Numbered from the stretch's first letter, positions 12,101-43,860 are shown. The stretch is DNA of 64,000 bases from Halisarca cf. caerulea (GCA_963170055.1 CAUJGJ010000444.1:4244118-4308117); one strand, 5' to 3'. A program made the numbers and translations. Notes: a model not told the origin generated them from the letters alone.

Positions 12101-15100
12101 AAATATTACTCTGCTGATCATGGTCACCACATTCACAGAGATATCCGGACTTCCACTATTAGTGAAGTGCTGATGTGCAAGCATAAAGAGGAAAATGAGC
12201 ATGATCGCTTCGCAGTGGCGTGACGGTATACAGTAAAGAAGACATTTTAGTTTACAAAATGGGTGTGCCCTTAGATTTCATCATCATTATCTGATGGGCT
12301 GACGAAACCTTAGAAGAGATGACAGAATATTAGAATTCGGCCTGTACGTCTTTTTTAGAAGACTACCAGCCACAGTTTTTTGGGGGACGAAAGCTTAGAA
12401 GGACAAAAGTTTAGAAGATATACGGTACCAGACCCACCTTCTGGGTGAGAATAAAATGGAGGCCGGTAGTGGGGCTAGAAACGAGACTAGAGCCTGTGCA
12501 TAACTATTTTGATTATAAATTGAGACTTGAGACTCACCAGCTACAGGACCATGCCCTGTATGGTCTGTGTACCCTTTGCATTCGAATATCATAATATTAT
12601 CTAGTGATTGTACCTATACAGATACTGTAGATGACTATGCAGGACAGACAGTCTGTCATTCAGAATGAGGCTGCGTTTACATGACAACAATTGTTAGCAA
12701 AACCGATTTCTGCGGTTAGCATCTGGAATAAAATATTTGGGTTTACATGGATCGTATATCGTGTGTAAAATCATATCCGGATATTGTCACAAAAAATAAA
12801 ATGGCTGATGGCGAAGGTTTAGTCGGTTCAGTCTTCTGTTATGATCTAAATATCTGAGTAGACAGGACGCCGGTGATGATAGATCACAATAGCCACCCCC
12901 TACGATGTGTATAATTCATTTCAAGAGGTAACTTACAAAGAACTTTAGCTAGTCACCTCCATGTCTGCTAAGTGTGAGAAGTTTTCCTCTGCAGATGTAT
13001 GACGATGCCGAGCTTTTCCTCATAAAAGCGTTTGATCATATGACAGAGAAAATGTCAGAATACCTTGACTGAGGATCAATTAGAAACAAGTATGGCGATA
13101 TTAGAGACCGCATCGCCAAACACCTGGCCAGAATTGCTGATATATAACAGCATACGGAAAGGACTTTCCTCATCGTTCAGACGAGATAACAAAGGCTGTA
13201 GTCACTTCAAAATATCACCAAGCAGTCTGGGCGAGAAAGTGGGCAGGGAAGAGTAGTAATGCTCTCAGTCTACTTTGATTTAACCGTCTTAGGCGTATCA
13301 AGCGCCTTCTGAGGGTCGAAAACAGGACCAGGTATGCTAGTCTTTGCCTCTTACACAGAAAGTAGGCACTCTGGAGCACTATAGATTTGTAGGCAAGCGA
13401 ATAGATGCTAATCAAAGTCTATGAGAGAGCCAAAAGGCAGTGATGATACGACGATTCATCTACTTCTACCGTAGACAACCAACGAAACAGCTGAATACAA
13501 ACTTTTCCGCTTTCTTTTGCGGATACAGGAAACGATTTTACCGTTGTCGTGTAAACGAAAGGCCTAACCACAACAATTAGCACAGATATTATTGCAGATA
13601 CGAGCGAAATTGTTGTCTGGTAAACGAAGCCTGAGACTGCCAACACTGTGGAAGTGTCAAACAGAGCACTCTACGATTGCCAACCACAAAAAAAGTTTTG
13701 ATTTAACAGTGCAATGTTACCAAATATTTTTTTCTGGGTAAGCTCCGAATTCAAAGATATTCCGATAACTAGAATTCAGACAATCTCAACCAATTCAATT
13801 CATTTTTACTCAAATCCCCCACTCAGAACAATTACACTTGTGCAACCTATAGTAATTAATGCAATATACATGCATGCAAAGTACAGTAGAACCTCACAAT
13901 AAGACCACCCCGGAAATAAGACCACCTCAGAATTAAGACCACTTTGCTGCAGTCCGGAATTTCACCTATAGTTTTACATGGAAATTAGTTTCAGAATAAA
14001 GACCACAATTTTTCTTCTGGATGTCAAAACCTCACAATTAAGACCACTTATTTGTGAATACTGCTGTTTTCTGTGGACATTATGCTCTGAAATGATGACA
14101 TCAGTAGAAAGAGATGGTAAACTTAGGGTCACTTTTTTAACATCATAATGGAGTAACAATAAAAGAGGTGTGATGGTACAATTTTTCCACAGTTTTATTG
14201 CCTTGTGTGCTTCCTGTGTCTATGGAAAGACTTCTGGATGTGCCATGCTATTCTGGGCAGTACTTTCAGAAATAAAACCACCTCAAAATTAAGACCACTC
14301 ACAACGATTCCAAGGGTGGTCGTATTTGTGAGGTTCTACTGTATTCAATTTTCATGATTGTAATCTTATAATGGACAATTCACTGGATCATGGCAGCATG
14401 TGTCAACACAGCGTCCATTCTACCATATAGAAGTAAAGAGAGTTAACTCACACTTTCATTAAAACTGCTGCTAATTTGATATACAATGACCCAGTGTGCA
14501 TATTGTCAGTAGAGCTCCCAATTATTGTATGAGCTGTCTGTGGTTTCGTTTGTTTCAAATAATTTTTGCCATCACATCTCAGGCAGAGCTGCCATCTTAA
14601 AAATGCTCAGTCTATTCTGATTTGGCCTTTTTGGTGTTGAGCCAAGATGAGGCTTCCAGTGTCTTACTTTGTAATTATTTGTACTTAAAAACTACCTGCA
14701 AAATGCACCACAAATCATTTTAGCACAGATTGATTTAGCCTTTATGTAGCCATTTTATTTCCCATTATCCCCACATATATATGGAGTATAATGGAACCTT
14801 GTTGAGAAGTACACTCTTAAGACAATTTTCTGCTTAACACAAACTGTTTCCTGACGCATGTTTGGTTTGCTGTAGTACTGTACATGTATTACTATATCCT
14901 GATGCTAAGAACTTCTACTAATGAGAACTGATTTTGTGAGTCTCCTAATATTCATCTACATGAGGTTCCTCTGTATTACCGTGCTTCATGATATCTTCTT
15001 TTTATTATATTCTGTGCAGGTATACGGAGTATGAATTTTATGGAGACGTAGGAGTAGCACAGTCAGCACAAACCCATACAAGATACTCTCTCAATTCACT

Positions 15101-17679
15101 TTTTGGAGTTGCATTTGATGTGTACATGTTGGCCGACAGTGAATACTTGGTGTGTACATTTTCTTCTCAAGTGAGTTTATATTTATACCATGTATTAATT
15201 AACTTATTTTATCATCTGTGTACGTTGGGACTACCACAGTATCTTTTACTTTTTTCATTCCTACATGAACTTATGGCACAAGTTTGACCCTGTTCTATTT
15301 TTCCAAGCCAGGCCTTCATTAAAAAATTATAAAGTGTGTGTGTGTGGGGGGGGGGGGGGTGGGTGGCTTTTTTGATGCATATATAAGGGGGGCAAGGTCA
15401 CATCTATCCACAAATGGTTTCCAGGAATTCCTAGGGGACGTAGGTTTTGTCTAGGGGACAACTGCCTCCCCCAGCCCTGTAACCAATATTGAAAGAAACT
15501 GCAGACACCTAGCTGAATGTTTCATCTCTGCATTTACCCCTACTTTGACATATTTATGCATAGTGTATTTGACTGTTGATAGGCTAAATGACCTACCCAA
15601 TGTCCATTGGTCTAGTTATCATTTACACTACTGGGTTTGAGAACTTTTTAGCAGTCAAACTGATTATTGTGTGGGGGTAGAGTGAGAAATTATGTGAAAA
15701 TTGTGATTGCCTAATAATTGGCGGAAAGCTGGCTGTGAGTTTGCATGTGCATCCATTCCTCCTGCTTTGAGTCAAGTCTGTGTTGTCCTCTATAAGGTTT
15801 GTCGACTGGGATATGAGATCATGCAGACATATCATGTTGATGCATCAGCAAAATACTATTCTCTGGATGACATTTATTATTTTGGAGGTACGTTTATTTT
15901 TCTGCAATATGTACGCACATGTCATGCATGTTGCTGTGCATATTACTTTGTAGTATTCTCCTTTAGTCTCATATACATAATGTGTGTGCGTGCATACATG
16001 TGTATGTGTGCGGACGTGTTTGTGTGTATGCGTGCACGCATGTGTGTGTGTGTATGTACATGTGCATGCGTGTACGTTTGCATACATGTGTGCATGTCAT
16101 AATTTATTTTTTAATTTTATTGCATCTTGTACTGTATTTGCTTGCCTTTCCACATCTATTGTATTGGATAGCATCCATTACCATGGTATCAGCATGATTA
16201 TACAGTGATTTTATTTTGTATAAAACATTGCCAAATACTGTTATTGATGGAAAGCTAGCTATGAGCTTGCATGTACACATCCATTCCTCTGTGTCCAACT
16301 TTCTGTAAGTTTATACATTGATATCCGTGATTTCATGTCAATACCTCTCTATAATGTTCCTTGAATAGTTTTCCGAAGAAATACTCTCTAATTTGAACCC
16401 AGTGCCAATCTTTGCCACTGTGAGAAGCGAATGTAGCATCATAGCAGAGAACGTCTTCTTTAGTGTTTTTTACTGCTGATTCCTTTCATAAACTTGATTT
16501 TTAGCGTTAAAATTGCATTGTTGAATTCCCGAAAGTCGAGAACACTATCATAGTATGAATGGATACTATGATACTGTATGGACCGAAACTTTCGCGATAC
16601 TAACCTTTTGCGGCTTTTGCGGATCAGTCAGCATCTGGGAAGAGTATAATCCGCAAAATATGCATTACCTTCTTTCTCAAGGAGTCAAAATGGCCAGCGG
16701 TACACAGATTGCACAATATTATGATCCGTCGGAGCACCTTTGTTTCGCTGACTATTTTTCTTCATCGTGAGTGCACAGCAGACACATTCTAAGGTTTTTG
16801 TGTCATCTTGCCATTAATTTAAGACCATTTCCGTTTGTTTTAGGTATTAGTTATATCCTGTCCAGGTGTGCTACAGCAGAAATACAGTGCTGATTGACCG
16901 AGGGCAAAGCCCGAGGTCATCAGCACTGTATTTTCTGCTGTAGCACACCTGGACAGGATATAACTAATTTGTATCCTGGCAACCATTCACTGTTTACTAT
17001 ATTGGTGTGTACAGTCTCATCTAGAGTTAATCAGTTCCAGCCACTTACACAATTCATTGACACCAATTGACATCAATTAGGAAGTGTGCGTATATCAGTG
17101 ACCTGTGCTACATCACAAATGTCAGCATACTTTTTCCTTTGATCCGCCCATAATTCGCCCCCTCACCAGGATACAACTACCGCTATGTCAACCCTACGCT
17201 GCTTCCACAGGAACTCTGCACGAGATTCATCTACGGATGGCCAGTCAGTCGTCCAATTTCCCTTCCCTGAAGGATGTTTTGCCTGGTTCTACTGCACAGG
17301 TGGTATGAGATGAACTCTCAAAGATAGAAGCAATAAATTAACAGCAGTTATGTTGCTAATGTCAGTGAGCTTCTTCATCAGTGGTCTCAGCGGCCATTTT
17401 TTATCGAATATATTATGTATACATAATTTATTCGATACAAATGTTCCGTACAAATTGGCAATTTTGTTCCATTTCTGGTTTTTCTTTAATGAAATGCTTG
17501 TTTGTCGAAGCATTCGTGAGCGAGGCGTGTCGATGCTTGCACTGGGGCGTGTATAGAGTATGTCTTTTGGCAAAAGTGATTGCACTACAGTTGAAATTTT
17601 TTGGGGTGAAAGCTGGAGAGTTTGGTGTACATGTGGAAGCTCCCCCCTGCCCCCACTGGATAGAACCCTGATGTGTGGG

Positions 17680-17738
<59 letters not shown>

Positions 17739-18592
17739 ATGTGTGTGCATACGTGTGTGCGCATGAATGCGTGTGTGTGTATTATCTGTAGGCTTGATTG
17801 CGAGGTTCTGCACTTCTTGCACATCTAGTAATTTAATTTGTCTGGTGTATGCATCACTACCGATTGAATTACATGATCCACTCCTTGACTGTGGAACATA
17901 CAGCATCCCATGGCAAAAACATGGAGTGCTCAACTGAGTCAATGCCTACATCTTGTAGTGTTTACCCTTGTTCTTTATTTGTGTCATTGCAAAACAGGGT
18001 CGAAGAGGAAACTGCAGTCTTTTGAACTGGAAAGGCAGCTCACTATCTGAGGGGGTTCTATTGTCGCTGTACGTATATACAGCGCTGTTCTTGCGCCGAT
18101 GCGATACGCCGATATGTCTTTGTTTACCCTTGCCCACCTACCTTCAGCCATCATGATGTACAATTTTAATAGACCACATTCATCACTGTATTGCTGAGTA
18201 CAGGGAAACCACTATTAAAAGTCACGTCAGAAGTTTAGCTACCTCCTTTAACAGGACACCATTACTTTGTCTCATTTGGAATCCCTCACATTGACATGTG
18301 TACGCTTAAACCTTATAAAATATGGTCACTTCAATACAGCTCCCTATTGTCTTTGTTTTTTTTTATTTGTACAGGTCAACAAGCTCATGAAGTGAAGGCC
18401 TTGTATGGTCAGACTCCTGCACATCATGGTCAGATAGATATGCAAGTAGGAGATGTGATTGGAATTGCTGGAAATGAGAAGGATGGAAGCAGCAAGGGCA
18501 AAAACAGAAGAACCTCTGCGTATGGGGAGTATTTGTCTTATAAAGTTGAGGAAATTCCAGTGATTGCTGATTTTCCAACAAATCAAAACTAA
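5427..18592 (+). CDS. FUT8: Alpha-(1,6)-fucosyltransferase, nine coding exons
   Basis: Transfers fucose from GDP-fucose to the innermost GlcNAc of N-glycans (core fucosylation) in the Golgi. Exons: 5427-5798, 6943-7128, 7680-7884, 8429-8541, 9064-9284, 10664-10840, 15020-15170, 15797-15887, 18375-18592; all phases agree and give 577 aa (human 575). It is a type II membrane protein: a short basic N-tail, a membrane anchor at about residues 9-27, then a coiled-coil stem. The GDP-fucose site reads VQVRRTDK (367-374), with E378, Y387, D414/D415 and D458 matching human E373, Y382, D409/D410 and D453. A C-terminal SH3 domain lies in exon 9 (about 506-577). The human His before VRR is Gln368 here. 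The exon 8 acceptor is AAG rather than YAG. Introns are filled with MITEs, hairpins and TG tracts; intron 6 is 4.2 kb. Confidence 0.96.
6053..6180. repeat. (TG)n tract in FUT8 intron 1
   Basis: TG dinucleotide repeat with a short interruption near 6080-6110; a GTATGTAT-rich stretch follows to about 6250. Confidence 0.95.
10020..10330 (+). repeat. Hairpin repeat family, copy A with flanking arm
   Basis: A core hairpin at 10034-10095 begins CAAGCGATTCGAGTTT and ends in the imperfect reverse complement, with a GC-rich inner stem. It is followed by a (TA)n tract at 10243-10272 and ACTTCCGGTAAAAGT near 10300. The whole block matches 60885-61209 in reverse orientation. It lies in FUT8 intron 5. 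Confidence 0.75.
11875..12427. mobile_element. MITE-like element with TACCGTA ends, copy 1
   Basis: The left end TACCGTATATCTTC and the right end, read in reverse complement as TACCGTATATCTTC, are identical for 14 bases and remain similar beyond (AAA-TTCGT words). The terminal TA may be the target duplication, as in Tc1/mariner-type elements (inference). No coding capacity. Located in FUT8 intron 6. Related copies are at 49511-50076 and 58406-58860. Confidence 0.7.
13882..14343. mobile_element. Tigger/pogo-like MITE
   Basis: 462 bp. The ends TACAGTAGAACCTCACAA and the reverse complement of the right end match for 18 bases, and both continue to GACCACC. The interior repeats AATTAAGACCACT several times. 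TACAGT-AACCTC termini with a TA target are typical of pogo/Tigger-derived non-autonomous elements. FUT8 intron 6. Confidence 0.8.
14787..14977. mobile_element. Degenerate Tigger-like MITE
   Basis: The left end TATAATGGAACCTTGTTG and the right end, read in reverse as TACAGAGGAACCTCATG, form imperfect terminal inverted repeats. FUT8 intron 6. Confidence 0.55.
16846..16968. repeat. 123-bp near-perfect palindrome, family P copy 1
   Basis: Arms of about 57 bp start ATTAGTTATATCCTGTCC and end in its reverse complement; both include GTGTGCTACAGCAG, and the loop is only a few bases. A ~190-bp tail (16969-17160) follows that is shared, inverted, with 26690-26870. Transcription of FUT8 intron 8 would give a long RNA hairpin. 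Confidence 0.92.
17402..17437. repeat. 36-bp palindrome
   Basis: Two 18-base halves (TATCGAATATATTATGTA and its complement) with a single mismatch and no loop, in FUT8 intron 8. Confidence 0.8.
17679..17757. repeat. (TG)n tract in FUT8 intron 8
   Basis: Almost uninterrupted TG repeat ending in TGTGCATACGTGTGTGCGC. Confidence 0.93.
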
Positions 18593-19205
18593 TCTTTTAA
18601 ATTCTCTTATAATTACTGTATTTCTGTCTCAAACCAATGAATTTACAGTTAGTAATATTTGTATAATGTGGACTCATATTTTAAATTTCTTCACCCTCGA
18701 TCATATATGAGTGTAACTAATGGGTTACTGTAATGCATGTATTTGAATCATGCAGTATGTACTTTCTGGACTTTTAATTTATGCATTTATCCGAGTTTGA
18801 GAATTGATTTCATACATATATAGGTGCATTCTCTGTACTAAGCAAAGGTTTTGACATGCATGCATATGGTATATGTGACACTCCAAGGAACCAATTACAA
18901 GTTGCATGAGTGAGGGCCTAGCTGCCTTTAGTGTTTGGTGTGGTGTATATAGCTACGCCACACAAAGTGTGACCAAATATAGGTAATAGAACGCTTATAA
19001 ATTGTTCTATTATCTCATATGCATGGAGTGACCATGCACAGACTCTATACTGTATTAATATTATTATTATATAAATATAGACAGTTATAATTACATGTAA
19101 TAGTACCAATAATTAATATATATTAATAATATTATATAGAAAGTCAAATTTGCTAATATTACACATACTACATATATACACATTTGTCCAAGGAAAAATA
19201 GAAGA
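18593..19205. other. FUT8 3' UTR and downstream flank
   Basis: AT-rich sequence after the FUT8 stop. No canonical AATAAA signal was identified with confidence. It presumably contains the 3' UTR; nothing else recognised. Confidence 0.4.
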
Positions 19206-19679
19206 ATGGGAGAAAGAGCCATCACTGAAAATGGAGCTCGTCTTGATGTTTCCGCACGCAGATTCTGGGGAAACCGGTTTGAAAGGTCATTCTTTGACGT
19301 GAGGGTATTCAACCCAAGTGCCCAATCAAACCGCAACTCCTCACTACAGTGGGTGTACAGGAAACATGAGATGGAGAAGAAGCGAAGCTATGAACTGAGA
19401 ATTCTGGAAGTTGAACATGCATCTTTCACCCCTTTGGTGATGTCTGCAACTGGTGGGATGGGAAGCATGGCAACAACCTTTTACAGCAGACTAGCATCCA
19501 TGCTGAGTGAAAAGAGACACATGCCTTACAGCAAAACTGTTGAATGGGTCAGGTGCAAGCTCAGTTTTGCCTTACTGAGAATGTACATCCTTTGTGTACG
19601 TGGCTCCAGGTCCACCTACTACCCAACAAACACTGCAAACCATGCCATTGATGTTCAAGTGGCAGAGGGGCACATATAA
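19206..19679 (+). pseudogene. Retroelement ORF C-terminal fragment
   Basis: An open 157-codon stretch reading NGARLDVSARRFWGN, then FFDVRVFNP, VEHASFTPLVMSATGG, and WVRCKLSFALLRM near the end. I recognise this as the C-terminal part of retroelement reverse-transcriptase polyproteins common in corals and sponges; FFDVRVF may be a PD-(D/E)XK nuclease strand (inference). The fragment starts abruptly, with no reverse transcriptase upstream, so it is a 5'-truncated relic although its frame is still open. It is the uninterrupted counterpart of the fragment split by the transposon at 2645-4927. Confidence 0.6.
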
Positions 19680-19716
19680 ACTTTCACAACTGCCTTTAGA
19701 GAGATAAACCATTGCA

Positions 19717-21829
19717 TTAATTGCAAGATAATAGTACAAGGACAATAATATAGTAATAATACAGCCTTGGACACAAGCTAACATGAGTGACATGGGCTTG
19801 GCAAGACATTTGGAGTCCTTTTATGGTACAATTAACAATGTGAGTAATAATGAAAGATATAAGGCAGCAGTTTATAATTAATTCTCTAATAGAAAGTACA
19901 TCAACTGGTGAATGATAACTACGACAAAGTATATAGAGTTTTGTGGCTGTCCCAGTCTTTGGACGGGCGGGCTCTAAAGATAAATAAGAGCAGCCTACAG
20001 CCACTTTGGCTGCTTGGGCCATAATGTCCTTGGCCTCATTCTTTGCAAGGGATGGGCAGGCTTTACGAAGGGCTTGGATAGCTGATGGCGGATAGTGGCC
20101 GAGTGATCCTACTTCTATGGTGCAGTATGATACCTCCCTAGTGTGTGGATGTGATTCAAGGTCTTCAATCAGGGGCTGGTATTTGGCTTGCTTGCGATGC
20201 CTTGCTTCATTCAAGTTTTCAATGGTATTGACCGGGATGGTGAGCTCCAAAATATGTACATCACCCCCAGAAACGATCACAAGGTCCGGCTGGTCTGATG
20301 TTGTTGAGAGGCTTGTTGGGATGGTGGCTGGTGGGTTATTGCTGGCTCTGAGGCCTGGGAGGTCTGCGTACAGGGTCTCGGATGGACTGAGAGCTGGGAC
20401 AAGCGCCTTCGCAAATGTTTGCAGGACCGAATCATGGCGCCAGGTATATCTGCCTTGGTTTAAGGCTGTTGGACATCCGTTCAAGATGTGCTTTGTGGTT
20501 GGTTGTGGCCAAGAGCATAAGGGGCATTTCGGGTCGGTTTGAATCTTCCACCTGCACAAGTTTAGAGGTGTGGGTAAACAATCAGTTCCAGCTTTTAACA
20601 AGAAGCTTAATTGGCCAGCTGGCAAGCCAGATTGAATCCTGGACCAAATCTTGCAGTCTCCCTCAAGGATAACTATGTCCTTAAATTGGGATTGGACCAA
20701 GAGGGCGTCAAGATGATTATCCCAGTGGGTGACTTGATGGACTTCAGTAACCTTTCTGGTTGCATGCTTCAGTTGTAATGCAGGTTTAGAAGGTGGAAGA
20801 TCTTTGATTGATTCTCTAGCAGACTTGAGTAGGTCAAGAGAGGGTGGAGGGATTGAGCTGGGCAAATTCTGAGTGGAAAAGCTTTGAGCCAGTTCCTGAA
20901 GCAATGGGTCTGAGGAAGTTGTGATAGCACGGAGGTAATCAACTTTTGCCTTCAGTCTTAGATGGGGGAAGAATGGAAGGCCCAGCACAGTAGGGTGGTA
21001 TAGGGCAGCTAATGTAGCTGACCTTGGAAGATTAAGCCATTTTTTGACAATTTTGTTTACTTTTGCTTGTACTTGCTTAATGGTTTCTTCTGGGATGTCG
21101 TCAATTGCCAAATATAGGTGCAGTGATGATGCTAGGTAGTGTTTTAGGATCCAGCACTTATATTCTCCTCGGATTGGTTGTTTGTCAATTTCATCGAGGG
21201 CCTTTGAGATGACTTTGAGGAGGCGGGTTGAGGCAGCTTTTCTAGTCGCTGAGTGAGTGTGGCCAACATATCCACCAAGGAACTTAGTTGGTGCTGCACG
21301 AATGCTGTTGGTACTCCCTGAAGGAAGTTGGACTGATGAGTCATCTAGCACTTTCTTACCATTATATAGGATGGAAACACATTTGTCAGGTCGGACTTGG
21401 AGGTCCATGTCTTTACATTTGATAACTGTGGCTTCAAGGACCTTTTGGTGGCTTGAGAGTGATCTTGAAATGACTGTGAGGTCATCTGCAAATGCCTTGA
21501 CTTTGTGACTGGACGATGTGATTGACTTTGGCTGTAGGGCTTGTTCTCTGCCCCTTTTGAGCGGAAATTTGGGAGGTGTTGCTTCAGGTGGGAGGAACTT
21601 CTTGGCTGATTTCCGGGTGAAGTGCCATGGTGTAACTGATGATTTCTGTGGCAGATGAATTTAGATATTTTACCTTGGCGAGGCCATTGGCATAATATTC
21701 CATAACTTGACACAGATACCAGCCTTGTGGCTCATCACTTGAGACTTCGTCCCAGAGGATGTATATGTATGAATCTGGTGGAGGGAGGCCTTCAGACTCA
21801 GGAATGGGGAGCAGTAGCTGATAGCTGTG
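19717..21829 (-). pseudogene. 5'-truncated retrotransposon with restriction-like endonuclease
   Basis: Reading leftward, 21829-21600 encodes IYILWDEVSSDEPQGWYLC, a Tudor/chromo-like segment. After a frameshift comes WHFTRKSAKKFLPPE, which runs straight into the reverse-transcriptase catalytic box FADDLTVIS (21492 and below). The 563-aa frame 21408-19717 then holds the RT tail, a zinc knuckle CPLC-x8-H-x4-C (residues 297-312), and a restriction-like endonuclease with PDLVIV (374-379) and HILELTIP (385-392), as in R2/NeSL-type non-LTR elements. RT motifs before the FADD box are missing. The long open frame suggests a fairly recent insertion. The exact 3' end is not placed. Confidence 0.75.
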
Positions 21830-22027
21830 TCTAGTTCGTGTATTATACCTTATATCTAGCTTTTGTAACTTAGTATGCTATGAATTAATTATATTTAGTA
21901 AAAAAATTGCTAATACTCCAGTGTACTCGTGTACAGTGATACATTGGACCATCAAGTGTTCTGTGCCTTCGTGGCATGATTGATGTACGTATTAGACTAT
22001 TATACTTAAATTGACAAAGGTACCAAA
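21830..22027 (+). promoter_or_regulatory. Probable LAP3 promoter and leader region
   Basis: Non-coding sequence immediately upstream of the proposed LAP3 start codon. No defined motif can be asserted; assignment rests on position only. Confidence 0.25.
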
Positions 22028-41382
<19,355 letters not shown>

Positions 41383-41539
41383 AGATAATCCTCAAGGCTT
41401 GTAAGAAGACATTCAGCTTTATACCTTGTGAATATTATTATAGGATGGTATCAAATTTGCATGAGTAAAAAGCAATAGCTTTGCTACAACAATCACCCTG
41501 AACTTTGTAGTAATTTAAATAACATTTTAAGCAGATATC

Positions 41540-42198
41540 ATACGCATGTGGGACATGTTGGCTCTAATTCAGACAACTTCTGTTCCAAACTTGTAGTAGA
41601 TACAGAGCGTCAAACAAGGGATTAGGATGTACGTAGACACGTAGACGTTCAGACGATTGCCTTTTTGGAAGGCTTGCTTTAATCGCGAAGAAGATACTGA
41701 GGTTTTCCTAACCCCTACTAAAAAGCAAAACACTTTGAGTGCTACATGGAGGAACGCTTCCAAGACTATTTTTTCACATAAATCGTTGACCATTCCTTTC
41801 CAAAGCCGAGATCTGATCAATTGGCCCTCAAAAGCCAACATTCAAGCTCCTGTAACTTGTGACAGAAACAAAAGCTCTCTCACCCGCATGGAAAAGTTGT
41901 ATATTTCGAATGGCTCAAAGTTGGCACCAGGAAACTGTCTCTGGCTTGTTCCCTCGCATAGCACCCAGCCGAAAACTAACATTTCGAAGAACATCAAGCT
42001 AGGTCACAAGCCAGCATGTGACAGAGCAACCATGACGACAGAAAATGTCACTAAACATTTGTATATGCCCGAATATTAGTTCAAATCATGAGATAACTGC
42101 GTAACTAATAACTTGTAGGTGTCGAAAAATTACATTTTATTGCTATGCAAACTGGGAAGCGCTATCATAACAGATCCTGACATGTCCCACATGCGTAT
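41540..42198. mobile_element. 659-bp element with ATACGCATG inverted ends
   Basis: Both ends read ATACGCATGTGGGACATG inward, an 18-bp perfect terminal inverted repeat. The interior has open frames on both strands with no recognisable domain; probably a non-autonomous DNA transposon. Confidence 0.7.
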
Positions 42199-42630
42199 TA
42201 TTTTATGCAGCGTGGTATGTATAACAGTTAAATGTAGCACTGTTAACTTACCTACATTTCATTTTTGTTTGCACAGTTAAATTTAACAAGTAATCTTCTG
42301 TGCCAATTGCATGAGGTACCTGTCTAACTGGACCCATATATATATCATGCAAGGTATATATCTATATAATATTATGTAGACGTAATTTAAGCCATGATAT
42401 ATATATTTTAAACTTCGAATCAGTCAGTTCAGCATAACTAGTGTCAAAACTTCACTAAAAGCTAATAGGATTCAAAGAGAGTTAGCGCCTCCCTTGTGAT
42501 GCACCTTCCTGCATGGAAGAGAGCGCTTTGTAGTTGATTGACTAATTTCCTGTTGTCCATTAGCAGACCAAACCACAATTATGTGTATATATTTTCCTAG
42601 CACTATCGTAGCACAGAGCAATATAACAGA

Positions 42631-43071
42631 TCACACTGCTACCGTTTGAAGATGGCAAGCTATTATATTACAAAAACATGCATGCCAAAAAAAATACAAC
42701 AGCCCTAAGGGCAGTGTAACCAAAGATGACTTAATAAAAGGATCATTGACAGCGGAGCCTAAGATTGCTACAGAGTTAAATCTTTGAATAGTCACACTAA
42801 TTGTTTTACATAAATGATGAAAGGATTGGGGATCAGCAGTCTTCAATCGAATATGATGTGCCAATTCCTTCAGGAAGGACATTGCACAATCACCAAAAAC
42901 TCCCAATGATTCAAATCCGATTGGCACAAAAAAGTGAGATTGGGCATTTTCGTGGTAGAGAGTGTTCTTACTGCTCTCAGCCTGGTTGGCAATCTTGGCC
43001 ACTCCAGAGGTAGCAGATGGAATGTATGAAGGAGCGAGAGTGGACGTCCCAGTACGTGACATCCCACGCAA
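42631..43071 (-). pseudogene. Retroelement reverse-transcriptase tail fragment
   Basis: The minus-strand frame has SHFFVPIGFESLGVFGD, then LKELAHHIRL and ISVTIQRFNSVAILGSA. The block HFFxPIxxExxGVFG...VxVQRxNxxxxLGS is a recurrent C-terminal ending of retroelement ORFs in marine invertebrates (recollection). The rest of the element is absent. The first ~40 codons and everything after LGSA are not conserved in my memory of the pattern. Confidence 0.6.
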
Positions 43072-43397
43072 GGGAAAAAAAAAATATATATATAAATTAT
43101 AGGTTTGCTGTCAATTATCGATCCACCTTATTTCTACAATTGCAACTATATAACCTGGGGGTCTTCTTTCAGAATTAACTAGAACTTGGGCCATAGTCCT
43201 CCAGGTGCACAACTTAAAGGGGTATATAATTACTTATTTGTATTAAAGGATAGCCAAGTGCTTCCCTCAGGGGGTGCAATCACCAGGGCCAGCTAGTTTA
43301 GCTACGTGGTGCTTGCATGGGGGGTAGGTCTAATAGACTATGCCCCCCATTTTCAAGTAGGGCTTCATTATAGGATCTCCCTTCCAAGGACATGTAT

Positions 43398-43515
43398 GGG
43401 GATGGGAGGTTTAGCGATTTACACACCTGAGGGCGGAGCCCGAAGGTGCGAATTGCTAAACCTTCCATTCCCATTGTAAGATGTCAAGCATCTTGTACCA
43501 TGATGCTTGACATCT
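43398..43515. repeat. Two adjacent hairpins
   Basis: The first has arms 43398-43427 and 43444-43473 (GGGAGGTTTAGCGATT with near complement AATTGCTAAACCTTCC) around GGGCGGAGCCC. The second has arms 43479-43491 and 43502-43514 (AGATGTCAAGCAT, perfect). Both belong to the foldback type common in this window. Confidence 0.8.
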
Positions 43516-43634
43516 GAAGGCATAGCCTGAGGATGTCAGAACCGTTCTTTTCCAACCTATTTCTACCGCGTTGCAAACGGGGAGTTGGCTGATCCTTTCC
43601 TGAATTATTTGGGATTACTTTCAATCCAGTTCCA

Positions 43635-43860
43635 TTCCTGACCACCTCCACCCAACAATCAGCTAATATGACCGCCTACAGCCACCTGTTCATTAACCAG
43701 AATGCATCTATCCCGCCATGTGCTGATGATCAAAATGCTTCCATTCAATTGTTTACTAATCCGAACGCCTTTAGCCAACAGTCTACCGATCTGACCACCT
43801 CCATCCAGCCATTTACTAACACAAATACCTACCTCCATCAAACTGTCTGTTGATGCAAAT
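43635..43860 (+). repeat. Diverged ~30-bp minisatellite
   Basis: Five or more units of about 30 bp with consensus elements TTTACTAAC, NNAAT, and CCTCCATCCA. In one frame the units translate to ten-residue repeats such as FTNPNAFSQQ and FTNTNTYLHQ. Because unit length is a multiple of three, the open frame is expected by chance. Confidence 0.65.

Noticed and set aside
16555..16770. 71-codon ORF in FUT8 intron 8 with a GTGAGT-like end
   Set aside because: No recognisable domain, and inserting it would disrupt the conserved FUT8 exon 8 to exon 9 junction.
17289..17942. 217-codon minus-strand ORF
   Set aside because: Its core is the complement of a TG tract and the rest is intronic FUT8 sequence without a domain.
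41657..42079. 140-codon ORF between LAP3 and EXOSC6
   Set aside because: It lies wholly inside the 659-bp inverted-repeat element, overlaps an antisense frame, and has no recognised domain.
43660..43850. CRISPR-like array
   Set aside because: Units are diverged, contiguous and lack unique spacers; the window is eukaryotic.
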